From Rhinopomastus cyanomelas (taxonomy: Eukaryota; Chordata; Aves; Bucerotiformes; Rhinopomastidae), in contig VXBP01004367.1 of NCBI GenBank assembly GCA_013400115.1, positions 124,556-188,555 of the forward strand: a stretch of 64,000 nt of DNA. The letters run 5' to 3'. The notes under the pieces were generated by a model. The model was not told the DNA's origin. It saw nothing but the letters and a program-made list of their open reading frames with translations, and did no database searches. Both the position numbers and the translations under genes were made by a program. Shown here one piece after another: positions 10,081 to 22,000 of the stretch; position 1 is the first letter of the stretch, and each line of letters opens with the position of its first letter.

Positions 10081-13000
10081 GTGGAGCGGCCCTGGTGAGC
10101 TTGGGCTTGGGAATCTCTTTCAGGCTTAAGAATCTCTTCTAGGCTTAACAATCCATCCCCTCACCTCATTTTCCACTCCTTCCCCCTTTTTCCTCACAGC
10201 CTAGTTGCCTTGAACATCATGGTTTTAGCCCGTACAAGGGTCCACTGCTCTAACTGGGATTTGCTGGGCTAACTCTAACCGTGTCATTGCAGGGGTGAGG
10301 CTCAGGCTGCGAAGCTGGGACACGGTTGTTGGTCTTTGTAAGAGGACAGGCTGGCGTTCGCCGCCTGTGAGGTTAACGCTGGGAATCATGTGCAGGTGGG
10401 CATGGGTTCCTGACATCCTGTGCACCGCATGCTGAAGCTCCCTGTAACGCTGAGGAATTGAGCAAAACGCCGGAGAGTTTGGAGTCTGGTTCCTAGAATG
10501 ACCTGTTTGCCAGGCAGACTGTATTTGGCATGAGCTTTTCTTGCAGTTCCCCCTGCTCCTCGATCTGATGGTACCCTTACGTCCGAGTGGCTATTTCTGC
10601 AGTGAGTATAGCTTGTGAAGACTTACTAGTGCCTGCTTTTTATAGCTAACGTCTTATCTGTTATAGCACAGGAGAATTCATCAGTTTCCTCTCAGAAATG
10701 ATACAGAGAGAAGCAAGCAGCCTCTTGTGTCAGGGCTGATGTGAAGCTCCTCTCCGTAGTTCTTTATTTTTAAACTTGCCTCTAATGAAGCTTAGTTGCC
10801 CGAAGGAGAAGCTTGTTCCTGGGACTCTTCCCAAAACTGCAGGACAGTGTTCAGGACCAGTTTCAAGTGTGGAAGATTTCCCTGCACCACGCAGCGCCTT
10901 GTGAGTGTCACACGCAGTGGAGACCCACGTGTTGTGTTTCTTGTAGGGCTTAGAAGCTTGTGCTTGGCCCCCGATGGTTGCGAGCAGATCAGAGAAGGAA
11001 GGCTCAGTGTTCTTAGATTGTAACGCTGATACTGAAAGATGCTGACAAGCAGTTGATCTCCTGGACTCGTTTGAAAGTGTGTCATGTGTTGAGTCATTAG
11101 CTATTTAATTTCTTTAATAGAGTATGTAAAACAGTAGAAGGAATATGGGAATAAGGGAGCTGGTTTGACTTGGAGCCCACAGTAGTATTTCCTTGCAGAG
11201 TTGAGGGTGGAGGAGGAAGGTATTTTCCTTGTGAGAAGCAAATTAACTTTGTCGTTTGTGTGCTGGCGTCTGGCTGATCTGCAGCTGTAGCTGCACCACG
11301 GTCTGGCCCTTTCAGCAAGGACACTTGCATAATGGTTAACTTGAAATTGTCTGGTAGTTCCTCAGCCTTAAACATCCAGGCTTGCAGGGATGGGCTCAGC
11401 TATCTCCTGCTACTAGAGGTTCCTTGTTAGATTTGAAAGTGGTGACTAGTAAAATCTGTGCTATAGCCTGTGTTACCCATCTGGGGTTCTGCCAGGCTGC
11501 AGCTCCTCAGGCTTAGAGTTTGCAGAGAAGGGTTTTGTGTGGGCTAGATGATCTTTCAAGGTCCATTCCAATCCCTCGTGTTCTGTGGTACCCAGAGAGC
11601 TCTGCCTGCGTGAAGGAGGACTGCAGCTGGCCTTGATTGCTAAATCCAGACCAGGGTGTTTAGTGTTGGAGAAGCTGAAGCAAACCGACAGAGTTACCAG
11701 GACTGAGCAGTGCTCTTTTCACACGGGGAGCTTATCTGACCTGTCTGTGGTGGGGGAGGCTCCAGTCCATTTTGCCAGGGTTTACAGGATTTTTTTCACC
11801 TTTTTCTAGCTGCTTCTTGTTCTTGTTAGTAAAACCTGTTTTTTTAACTATAATATTGCCCTCAGTTTGGTTGTGTTTTGAAGACCCTGGGAACACTCCT
11901 GCAGAGCACCTTTGGCAGCACTGTCAGTGTGGCTCAGGTAGTTGAAGGCCTGTCTGAACTTGTGATAGCAAGAGGCCAGGTGAGTTATGAGTCATCTTGC
12001 TCCCTGTGCTCCCTTTCTGCCTCAGAGCACCTCTAGTTATTTGTTTAAATTAGGCTGGAAAGGTTGTAGTCACAGAATCATCAAGCATTGGGGAGATGCT
12101 GATCCCTGAATATGTGCTCCCCTGCTCAGAGGCTGGGCTGGGGTGTGTGTCACATGCTGTGTTTCAGGAGCAGTGATGAAAACAGAGTAATGTAGAACAC
12201 CATGCCTTAATAAACCACGCTAATTAAACTTGAGAGAGAGTGTAGGACATCTGGGTCTCATGACAGTGTTGATGTACTCACTGCAGGTCTGGCTGATGAG
12301 TCTGTGTGTGCAGAGGCCTCTGGCTGTGAGGGGAGCACCTCCCTGATGAGGAGAGGCTGAGGGAGCTGGGGCTCTTGAGCTTGGAGAAACAGAGACTGAG
12401 GGGTGACCTCGTTAATGTTGATAAATATGTGAAGGGTGGGTGTCAGGAGGATGGAGCCAGGCTCTGCTCAGGGGCATCTGATGGTAGGACAAGGGGCAGT
12501 GGGTGTGAGCTGGAGCAGAGGAGGTTCCACATCAATCTGAGAAGGAACTTCTTCCAAGCAGTGAGGGTGACGGAGCCCTGGGAGGGGCTGCGCAGGGGGT
12601 TGTGGAGTCTCCTTACCTGGACATGTTCCTGTGCAACTGGGGTGATCCTGCTGTGGTGGGGGGATTGGACTAGATGATCTTTTGAGGTCCTTTCCAATCT
12701 CTAGTATTCTGTGAGAAAAGAGCATGAAAAAGTTGAAGTTAGTGAGTCAGGATTCTTCTATGCTCTCTTCCTCTGCTGTCAAGAGAGTGGAGGGGCCATG
12801 AGGGTAGGCACTTGCCTGTCTTTACGTATCAAGAGGTGAAGAAGCTGGCCAAAGATGCCAGTTCTTGGCAGGGGTGGGTGAGAAATAACAGGCTAGGAGT
12901 TAGAGTACTGGCTACGGACTGGGATCCCTTTTAGTCTGGTGGGAGACTGCTTGAGCAGTGGTGTGTGCAGGCTGGTTCTATTGGTGGTCCTGTGCTGCTG

Positions 13001-16000
13001 TGGGAGCACTTGGCACTATCGACCCTCTACACCAGGAAGGAAGGAAGGACTGTGTATGTGCTCAGGCTTGCTGAGTGTTGGGGCTACTGGGTGTGTGCAG
13101 GGGGATTCAGGGACAAACCTGGAAGGCGTTGTGCGTGCTCGGCGAGAACGTCAACTGCCTGACAACCACCAGCATAAGGAGTCTTGTCTGTTCTACAGAT
13201 GCTTCTCTTCCTCCCTTGATCTCCCCTGTCTCAGGAGCCCAGCACAGGAGCAAGTCAGGCTTGCTTGCAGGACTTGAATGACGAGCCCAAGCTGGTTCTT
13301 GAAGAAACTTGTGTCATGGGTCATGTGTTTCTCTTTAAATTTAAATGACAGCAGATCATGGGGTTGTGGTTGTTGTAAGATACAGTCTTAGGAAAATCTG
13401 TCAGGCTTTTGGATACAGAGATCAAGGTCACAGAATCACATCACATTGGAAGGGACCTTGAAAGATCATCCAGCTCAATCCCCCTGCCACAGCAGGACCA
13501 CCAAGTCACGCAGGAACACGTCCAGGCCTGTTTGAAATGATAGGACAAGGGGCAGTGGGTGTGAGCTGGAACACAGGTGGTTCCACATCACTGTGAGAAG
13601 GAACCCCTTCCCAGGGAGGGTGCCAGAGCACTGGAAGGGGCTGCCCAGGGTGGGTTGTGGAGTCTCCTTCTCTGGGGACGTTCAAAACCCACCTGGACAT
13701 GTTCTGTGTCACTTGATCTAGGGGATCCTGCTGTGGCAGGGGGGTTGGACTGGATGATTTTCTGAGGTCCCTTCCAATCCCTAATGTTCCATGATGTGCT
13801 TACGTGAGTGCCAGGCTGCACAGTGGGTTCTTTAGCCATATTTATTCTCGTGGGTATAGCTCTGTGTGTAGTAGTCCCTGAAACCTTCATACAGTTTACA
13901 GGAGGAGCGTAGCAACGTCTTGTTCTCCTCCAAACTCACTAGTATTGGGCTACAGGAAGCTCCCCAGGCTCCTTTGCTAATAGCTTCTCTCAGGCCATGA
14001 GCAATCATGTTTGTTCTTTGTGCTGCAGGTCTCCTGGAGCTGTCCTTGGGAAAATTCAGAAATGTGCTGCTCAACCAGACCAGCCCCGTGGAAGCTGTGA
14101 TCAGGAACATCGGAGTCAACGTGACCATCATTATATTTCAAGTACATGCCCAGCAAAGTGATGTGGTGATCTCCTTCGATAAGGTATGGAGAGAGTGTCT
14201 TTGTTCTTCAGGGCTCCTTTCAGCTAAGGAGTTGGCTCAGAAATACAGAGCTGGGTCTTTGTAAGCAGTGCAAATGGCATGAGTATCTCACCTGCATGGC
14301 TCTTGCATGCTGTTGGCTTCAAAACTCCTTCCTAGTACCAGCACAGCTGCTGTTCTGGAGGACTGAGTGTTAAAGGAATTGGCTTGAAAATGTCTCAGGG
14401 CTCTTTGTTCTTGGTGCAAGTGGTGCTTCTGACCATGAGTACCTCCTACCCTGAATGTATTTACGTAGCTCTGTCCCAGGCCTGGTAAGGGCCACGAAAA
14501 CTAGAAGGGTTTGAAGATTCTACCGGTGGTAATCAAAGGCTGAATAGATGTAACAGAGAATCACAGAACATTAGGGATTGGGAGGGACCTCAAAACATCA
14601 TCTACTCCAATCCCCCAGCCACAGCAGGATCCCCTAGATCCAGCTGCACAGGAACCTATCCAGGTGGGTTTTAAACATCTCCAGAAAAGGAGGCTCCACA
14701 GCCCCCTCTTGGCACCCTCACTGGGAAGAAATTCCTTCTCAGATTGATGTGGAACCTCCTCTGTTCCAGCTCACACCCACTGCCCCTTGTCCTGTCACTA
14801 GATGCCCCTGAGCAGAGCCTGGCCCCATTCCCCTGACACCCACCCTTCACATATTTATCAACATTCATGGGGTCACCCCTCAATCTCCATTTCTCCAAGC
14901 TGAAGAGCCCCAGCTCCCTCAGCCTTTCCTCACCAGGGAGATGCTCCCCTCCATCATCTCTGTGGCTCTGTGCTGGACTCTCAAGCAGTTCTGTGCCCTT
15001 CTGGAACTGAGGGGCCCAGAACTGGACACAAGATTCCAGCTGTGGTCTCACCAGGGCAGAGTAGAGGGGAAGGAGAACCTCTCTCGATCTACTAACCACC
15101 CCCAGGATGCGGTTGGCCTTCTTGGCCACAAGGGCCCGTTGCTGGCTCCTGGTCATCCTGNGAAGGAAGGAAGGACTGTGTATGTGCTCAGGCTTGCTGA
15201 GTGTTGGGGCTACTGGGTGTGTGCAGGGGGATTCAGGGACAAACCTGGAAGGCGTTGTGCGTGCTCGGCGAGAACGTCAACTGCCTGACAACCACCAGCA
15301 TAAGGAGTCTTGTCTGTTCTACAGATGCTTCTCTTCCTCCCTTGATCTCCCCTGTCTCAGGAGCCCAGCACAGGAGCAAGTCAGGCTTGCTTGCAGGACT
15401 TGAATGACGAGCCCAAGCTGGTTCTTGAAGAAACTTGTGTCATGGGTCATGTGTTTCTCTTTAAATTTAAATGACAGCAGATCATGGGGTTGTGGTTGTT
15501 GTAAGATACAGTCTTAGGAAAATCTGTCAGGCTTTTGGATACAGAGATCAAGGTCACAGAATCACATCACATTGGAAGGGACCTTGAAAGATCATCCAGC
15601 TCAATCCCCCTGCCACAGCAGGACCACCAAGTCACGCAGGAACACGTCCAGGCCTGTTTGAAATGATAGGACAAGGGGCAGTGGGTGTGAGCTGGAACAC
15701 AGGTGGTTCCACATCACTGTGAGAAGGAACCCCTTCCCAGGGAGGGTGCCAGAGCACTGGAAGGGGCTGCCCAGGGTGGGTTGTGGAGTCTCCTTCTCTG
15801 GGGACGTTCAAAACCCACCTGGACATGTTCTGTGTCACTTGATCTAGGGGATCCTGCTGTGGCAGGGGGGTTGGACTGGATGATTTTCTGAGGTCCCTTC
15901 CAATCCCTAATGTTCCATGATGTGCTTACGTGAGTGCCAGGCTGCACAGTGGGTTCTTTAGCCATATTTATTCTCGTGGGTATAGCTCTGTGTGTAGTAG

Positions 16001-19000
16001 TCCCTGAAACCTTCATACAGTTTACAGGAGGAGCGTAGCAACGTCTTGTTCTCCTCCAAACTCACTAGTATTGGGCTACAGGAAGCTCCCCAGGCTCCTT
16101 TGCTAATAGCTTCTCTCAGGCCATGAGCAATCATGTTTGTTCTTTGTGCTGCAGGTCTCCTGGAGCTGTCCTTGGGAAAATTCAGAAATGTGCTGCTCAA
16201 CCAGACCAGCCCCGTGGAAGCTGTGATCAGGAACATCGGAGTCAACGTGACCATCATTATATTTCAAGTACATGCCCAGCAAAGTGATGTGGTGATCTCC
16301 TTCGATAAGGTATGGAGAGAGTGTCTTTGTTCTTCAGGGCTCCTTTCAGCTAAGGAGTTGGCTCAGAAATACAGAGCTGGGTCTTTGTAAGCAGTGCAAA
16401 TGGCATGAGTATCTCACCTGCATGGCTCTTGCATGCTGTTGGCTTCAAAACTCCTTCCTAGTACCAGCACAGCTGCTGTTCTGGAGGACTGAGTGTTAAA
16501 GGAATTGGCTTGAAAATGTCTCAGGGCTCTTTGTTCTTGGTGCAAGTGGTGCTTCTGACCATGAGTACCTCCTACCCTGAATGTATTTACGTAGCTCTGT
16601 CCCAGGCCTGGTAAGGGCCACGAAAACTAGAAGGGTTTGAAGATTCTACCGGTGGTAATCAAAGGCTGAATAGATGTAACAGAGAATCACAGAACATTAG
16701 GGATTGGGAGGGACCTCAAAACATCATCTACTCCAATCCCCCAGCCACAGCAGGATCCCCTAGATCCAGCTGCACAGGAACCTATCCAGGTGGGTTTTAA
16801 ACATCTCCAGAAAAGGAGGCTCCACAGCCCCCTCTTGGCACCCTCACTGGGAAGAAATTCCTTCTCAGATTGATGTGGAACCTCCTCTGTTCCAGCTCAC
16901 ACCCACTGCCCCTTGTCCTGTCACTAGATGCCCCTGAGCAGAGCCTGGCCCCATTCCCCTGACACCCACCCTTCACATATTTATCAACATTCATGGGGTC
17001 ACCCCTCAATCTCCATTTCTCCAAGCTGAAGAGCCCCAGCTCCCTCAGCCTTTCCTCACCAGGGAGATGCTCCCCTCCATCATCTCTGTGGCTCTGTGCT
17101 GGACTCTCAAGCAGTTCTGTGCCCTTCTGGAACTGAGGGGCCCAGAACTGGACACAAGATTCCAGCTGTGGTCTCACCAGGGCAGGGTAGAGGGGAAGGA
17201 GAACCTCTCTCGATCTACTAACCACCCCCAGGATGCGGTTGGCCTTCTTGGCCACAAGGGCCCGTTGCTGGCTCCTGGTCATCCTGCTGGCCACCAGGAC
17301 CCCCATGTCCCAGACTCTTTAGTGTGGACTCTGACACCTGGCTTTGGAGCCTGAGCTAGGCAGTGTATGTTGTCAGAGGCCAACTCCTCTTCCACCAGTT
17401 AGCTGAGGGCTGGCACCTAGCAGTGAGGCACGTGCCTGACGAGTTTGTGGTACAAATCCTCTCCAACTGCTTGCTTGTGTGACCTGTCCAGAACCTGTAC
17501 GTGAACAACTCGGCCACCGGAGCAGACAAAGGACTGGTTTCCATCCTCCGGCCTCAGCAGACCACGTGCACGTGGTACCTTCGGTCCCGGGACGCCGGCC
17601 AGGTGCTCAGCACAGCCATTTCTATCCCCTACATGGAGAAAGGTAGGTTCCTCCTGCTCACTGAGGGATGCGGGCTCTGCGTGCTACGAGTGAGCTGTGA
17701 AGTGTTAGCCCTTCGGGGTGCTGTTCAGATGGGCTGGAAAGGTGAGTGCCAGCGGTGGGCGGGATGTGCCGGCCACTTGTGTCTTGGCGTGAGCCAGCGG
17801 TGTGCACGTGCAGCGCAGCAGGTGTGGGCCAGCAGCTCAGGGGAGGTGTTTCTGCCTCTCTGCTCTGGTGCCATCCCACGTGGAGTGCTGCATCCAGCTC
17901 TGGACTTCCCAGTGCAAGAAGGACAAGGAGGGGTTGGAGTGAGTCCACAGGAGGGCCATGGAGCTGATCCATGGAGGACAGGCTGAGGGAGGTGGGATTG
18001 TTCAGCCTTTGAGGAGAATAAAGGCTCAAGAAAGGCCTTATTGCAGCCTTCCAGTGTCTGAAGAGGAGCTACAAGAAAGAGGAGAAGGACTTTTACAGGG
18101 GCTGGTTGCAAATAGGCTGGGGGTAATGGCTTTAAGCTGGAAGAGAGTGAATTTAGATAGCTTCCTCCTTGTGTTGAACCTAAGAGAGTGGTACTGGAAC
18201 AGGTCACCCACGGAAGCTTTGGATGCTCTATTGCTGGATGTGTTCAAGGCCATGTTGGATGGGGCTTTGAGTAAGCTGGTCTCTAGTGGGATGTGTCCCT
18301 GCCCATGATACGGGGTTGGACCTAGACCATCTAGTTAGAATTGAGAGAGTTAGGGCTTTTTATTTTGAGGAAAAGGATGCTTAGGGGAGACCTCATTGCT
18401 CTCTACAACTATCTGAAAGGACATTGTAGGGGTGTTGGTGCTGGTCTCTTCTCACAGGTAATTATGAGGGGTGACCTCATTAATGTCTATAAATATGTGA
18501 AGGGTGGGTGTCAGGAGGATGGAGCCAGGCTCTGCTCAGGGGCATCTACTGATAGGACAAGGGGCAGTGGGTGTGAGCTGGAACAGAGGAGGTTCCATAT
18601 CAATATGAGAAGGATCTTCTTCCCAGTGAGGGTGCCAGAGCCCTGGGAGGGGCTGCCCAGGGAGGTTGTGGAGTCTCCTCCACTGGAGATGTTTAAGACC
18701 CACCTGGATGTGTCCTTGTGTGACTTGGTCTAGGTGATCCTGCTGTTGCAGGGGGATTGGACTAGATTCAAGATCCCTTCCAATCCCTAGTGATTCTATG
18801 CTAGCTAGAGGGAAGAGCTTCAAGCTTCAACAAGGTAGGTTTAGACTAGACATCAGGAAGAAAGTTCATGCAGAGAGTGGTCAGGCACTGGACTGGGCTG
18901 CCCAGGGTGGTGGTTGAGTCCCCATCCGTGGATGAGTTTAAAAGTCACTTAAATGTTGTGATGGGGGGTCTGGTTTAGGGGTGACCTTGTAGAGTAGGGC

Positions 19001-22000
19001 TGATGGTTGGACTTGATGATCCCAGGGGTTCTTTCCAACCTGAATGATTCCATGATCTTTAAGGTCCTTTCTAACTCAAGTAATTCTGTGTTTCCAACAC
19101 TTTAGCTTCAGGGTAGAAAACTGCTCGGCGTGTGCAGCAGGGCCTGCGCTAGACTGCAGTCAAACTGCTTATGTGCAGCAGTAGAATCTGACAACTTGAT
19201 GTGCTCAGCAGGCAGATGTTGTGGGGGGAAGGAAGTGCTCACTGCAGTTCTCTCTTCTGTATTCCAGATCCTGTTCCTGGAGGCTGCAACCTAGAATTTG
19301 ACTTGGAAGTTGATCCCAACATTTACCTAGTCTATACGTTGATCGATGTTCACATCAAGTTTGCCCCTGCAAACCTGGGATATAGCAGGTGTGTGGAAGA
19401 ACTTCAGAGCCCTGAGCAAGGCCACCTTGGCCTGTGTTTGGCCAAGATCATAAAAGGCTGAGGATCTAGTTGCTGGCAGGAGTCTTGGGAAGAGAATGAG
19501 GGAAACGTTGGAGGGGGAGAGGTAATACACGAGAGAGAAAATAGTTGCCCTCAAAAGTTGCCTTTGAGGGCTGTATCTGTAGCATGTGACGGGAAAATAA
19601 AGGGATCTTTGAGTGCTCTGACCTTCTGGAATTCCTGTGCTGGTTCCTTGTGACAGCTTGTGGGAGGGCTGTGCACGTGGAGGCAGGTGCCAGCACAGAC
19701 GCTGCCACATCGGGGCCGCTCTGCGTAAACCTGCTGTGGTCTGCTCACAAGCATCTCCAGTCTGCTTTTGAGTTGCATCTTGGTTGTAGCTTGTAGAGAA
19801 TAGAAGCCAAATACTCCTGGCTTGGGTGGCTTCTGAAAGCTGCTGTTCAGAGGTGGGGGCTTGTGCCGGGCGCGCAGCTGACCTCTTTGTAATTGCAGAG
19901 GAGCAAACCCACCGCCCTGCGATTCGGGGACCGGTCCGGACTCCAGATGGAGACTGCAGTACGATGTTTACCAGTACTTCTTGCCGGAGCATGACCTGTC
20001 TGAGATGGTGCTGGTGGCCCACATACAGAAGATGTCTGAGGTGCAGAGCGTCAAGGCCAACGGCGTTAAAGTGAGTCAGAGGCACTGGTGCACCAGGCGT
20101 GTGGCAGTGGCATCCTCCCCTCTTTCTGCCCTGAGCGCTGACACACAGGAGCTGCCGATGCTTCAGACTTGTCTCTGTGGCTGGGGAGCACACAGCGGGC
20201 GATGCTCGTGAAAGGGCAGCTGTCCTCTGTCTCCTGGGGTAGAGATGGGCACTTGGCACAGCCTGAAACGTTGCAGAACTGAGATGTCTCATCCTCAGTA
20301 AGTTTGCAGTGGGCACCAAGTTGGGAGGGAGGATCTGTCTGCTGGAGGGTAGTAAGGCTGTGCTGAGGAACCTGGACAGACTGTGCCCATGGGCTGAGGA
20401 TAACTGGGTTTCAATGAGCCAAGAGTCAGGTCCTGCACTTTGCTCACAGCAGGCTCCTGCAGCACTACAGGCTGGGGGCAGGGTGGCTGCAGAGGGGGAC
20501 CTGGGGGTTCTAACCAACAGGAGGCTGAGTGTGAGCCAGCAATCTGGTTTCTCACTAGACTGCAAGACAGGCTGGGCGGCCAAGGCCGGTGAGTGGAGTT
20601 CAGTCCGGTTAGCGTCTTGGACACAGGTGGTGTCCCTAGGCTCAGTATTTGGGCCTGTGCTCTTTGATGTCTTTGTGATCTGGATGAGGGTTTTAGTGCC
20701 CCCTCAGTGAGTTGCTTGTGTCTGCCTGATGTTAGGGAGGCTCTGCAGAGGGACCTGTACAGGCTGGATCAGTGGGCCAAGGCCAGCTGTAAGGTTCAGC
20801 AAGCCCAAGTGCTAGGTCCTGCTTTGGGTCATCATCCCACACAACGCTACGGTCTTGGAAGTGTGGTTGGAAAACTTGGGGATGCTGGCTGGTAGTCAAG
20901 TGGCTATGAGCCAGCAGTGTGGCCAAGATGGCCAACGGTATCCTGGCTTTTATTAGAAATAGTGTGGCCAGCAGGAGGAGGGAAGTGATGATTCATCTGT
21001 ACTCGGGTGCAGGGAGAGGGGAGTCTTAGTGAGGCTGCACCTCAAATTCTGTTTGATTTTGGGGCTATCAGCACAAGAAAGACATGAGAGTGCTGGGGTG
21101 TGTCCTGAGGAGGGCAGTGAAGCTGCTGAATAGTCCAGAGCACAAGCCCTGCGAGCAGCCTCTCAGGAACCAGGGTTGTTTCTCCAGGCTAGGAGGAGGC
21201 TAAGGAGAGACCTTACTGCTCTGTACAGTTGCCAGAAAGCAGGTGGAGTGAGGATGGGTTGTTCTCTTCTCACAGGTAGCAAGCGATGGGGTTAGAGAAG
21301 GTGTTTGCAAGTTGCACCAAGGAAGGTCCACATGGGGTATTAGACAAGAACTGAAAGGGGTGCTAGACATGGCAACAAGCTGCCCAGCAGAGTAGTGGGG
21401 TTGCCTTTCCTGGAGGCCTTCAAAAGACGCACATCAGGGACACGGTTTAGTGGTGACCTGGCAGGGCTGGGTCAGTCATTGGACCTGATGATCTGAAAGG
21501 CCTCAAACTTCTTCCCAATGAGGGTGCCAGAGCCCTGGAAGGGGCTGCCCAGGGTGTTTGTGGAGCCTCCTTCTCTGGAGATGTTTAAAACCCACCTGGA
21601 CATGTTCCTGTGTGACTGGATCTAGGTGGTCCTGCTGTGGCAGGGGGATTGGAGTGGATGATCTTTCAAGGTCCCTTCCAATCCCTAATGTTCTGTGATT
21701 CCAACCACAGTGATTCTGTGATGCTTCAGCTTGTAAAACTCAAGGGTTCAGAGTAAGAACTCCTTGTCTGGAGTGCTTGCCGATCCTCCTCCTCGAGCTG
21801 CTGAGTGCCGCTCCAGCCGTGCGGCCCTGGGTGCCGCAGCCGTCGCACTCAGAAGTTCCCTGTGTTGCTCCAGGTACTCACGCTGACGACTGACCAGACC
21901 AGCGTCTACTTTTCCTCACTGCCTGGGCAAGGAGTGATCTACAACGTCATTGTCCGGGATCCTCTCTGGAACACTTCTGCTGCCTACGTGCCTGTGCATA

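Larger units (their letters stand above)
13036..17286. repeat. 2,125-bp tandem duplication with an N at the junction
   Basis: Bases 13036-15160 and 15162-17286 correspond position for position at an offset of 2,126, separated by a single N at 15161. Comparison of sequence and reading frames shows one difference (A at 15060, G at 17186). Each copy holds an outward CR1 pair, TM7SF3 exon 2 and a minus-strand CR1. The N and the near identity fit two overlapping contigs left unmerged, or two haplotypes placed in series. A very recent true duplication is less likely. Confidence 0.93.

Noticed and set aside
14671..15156. Minus-strand frame of 161 codons, repeated at 16797-17306
   Set aside because: This is the decayed end of CR1 ORF2 with related frames in many other copies, not a host gene.
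19327..20583. Minus-strand open frame of 418 codons
   Set aside because: It lies antisense across TM7SF3 exons 4 and 5 and into CR1. It has no recognisable domain and biased composition, and is best explained as chance openness opposite coding sequence.
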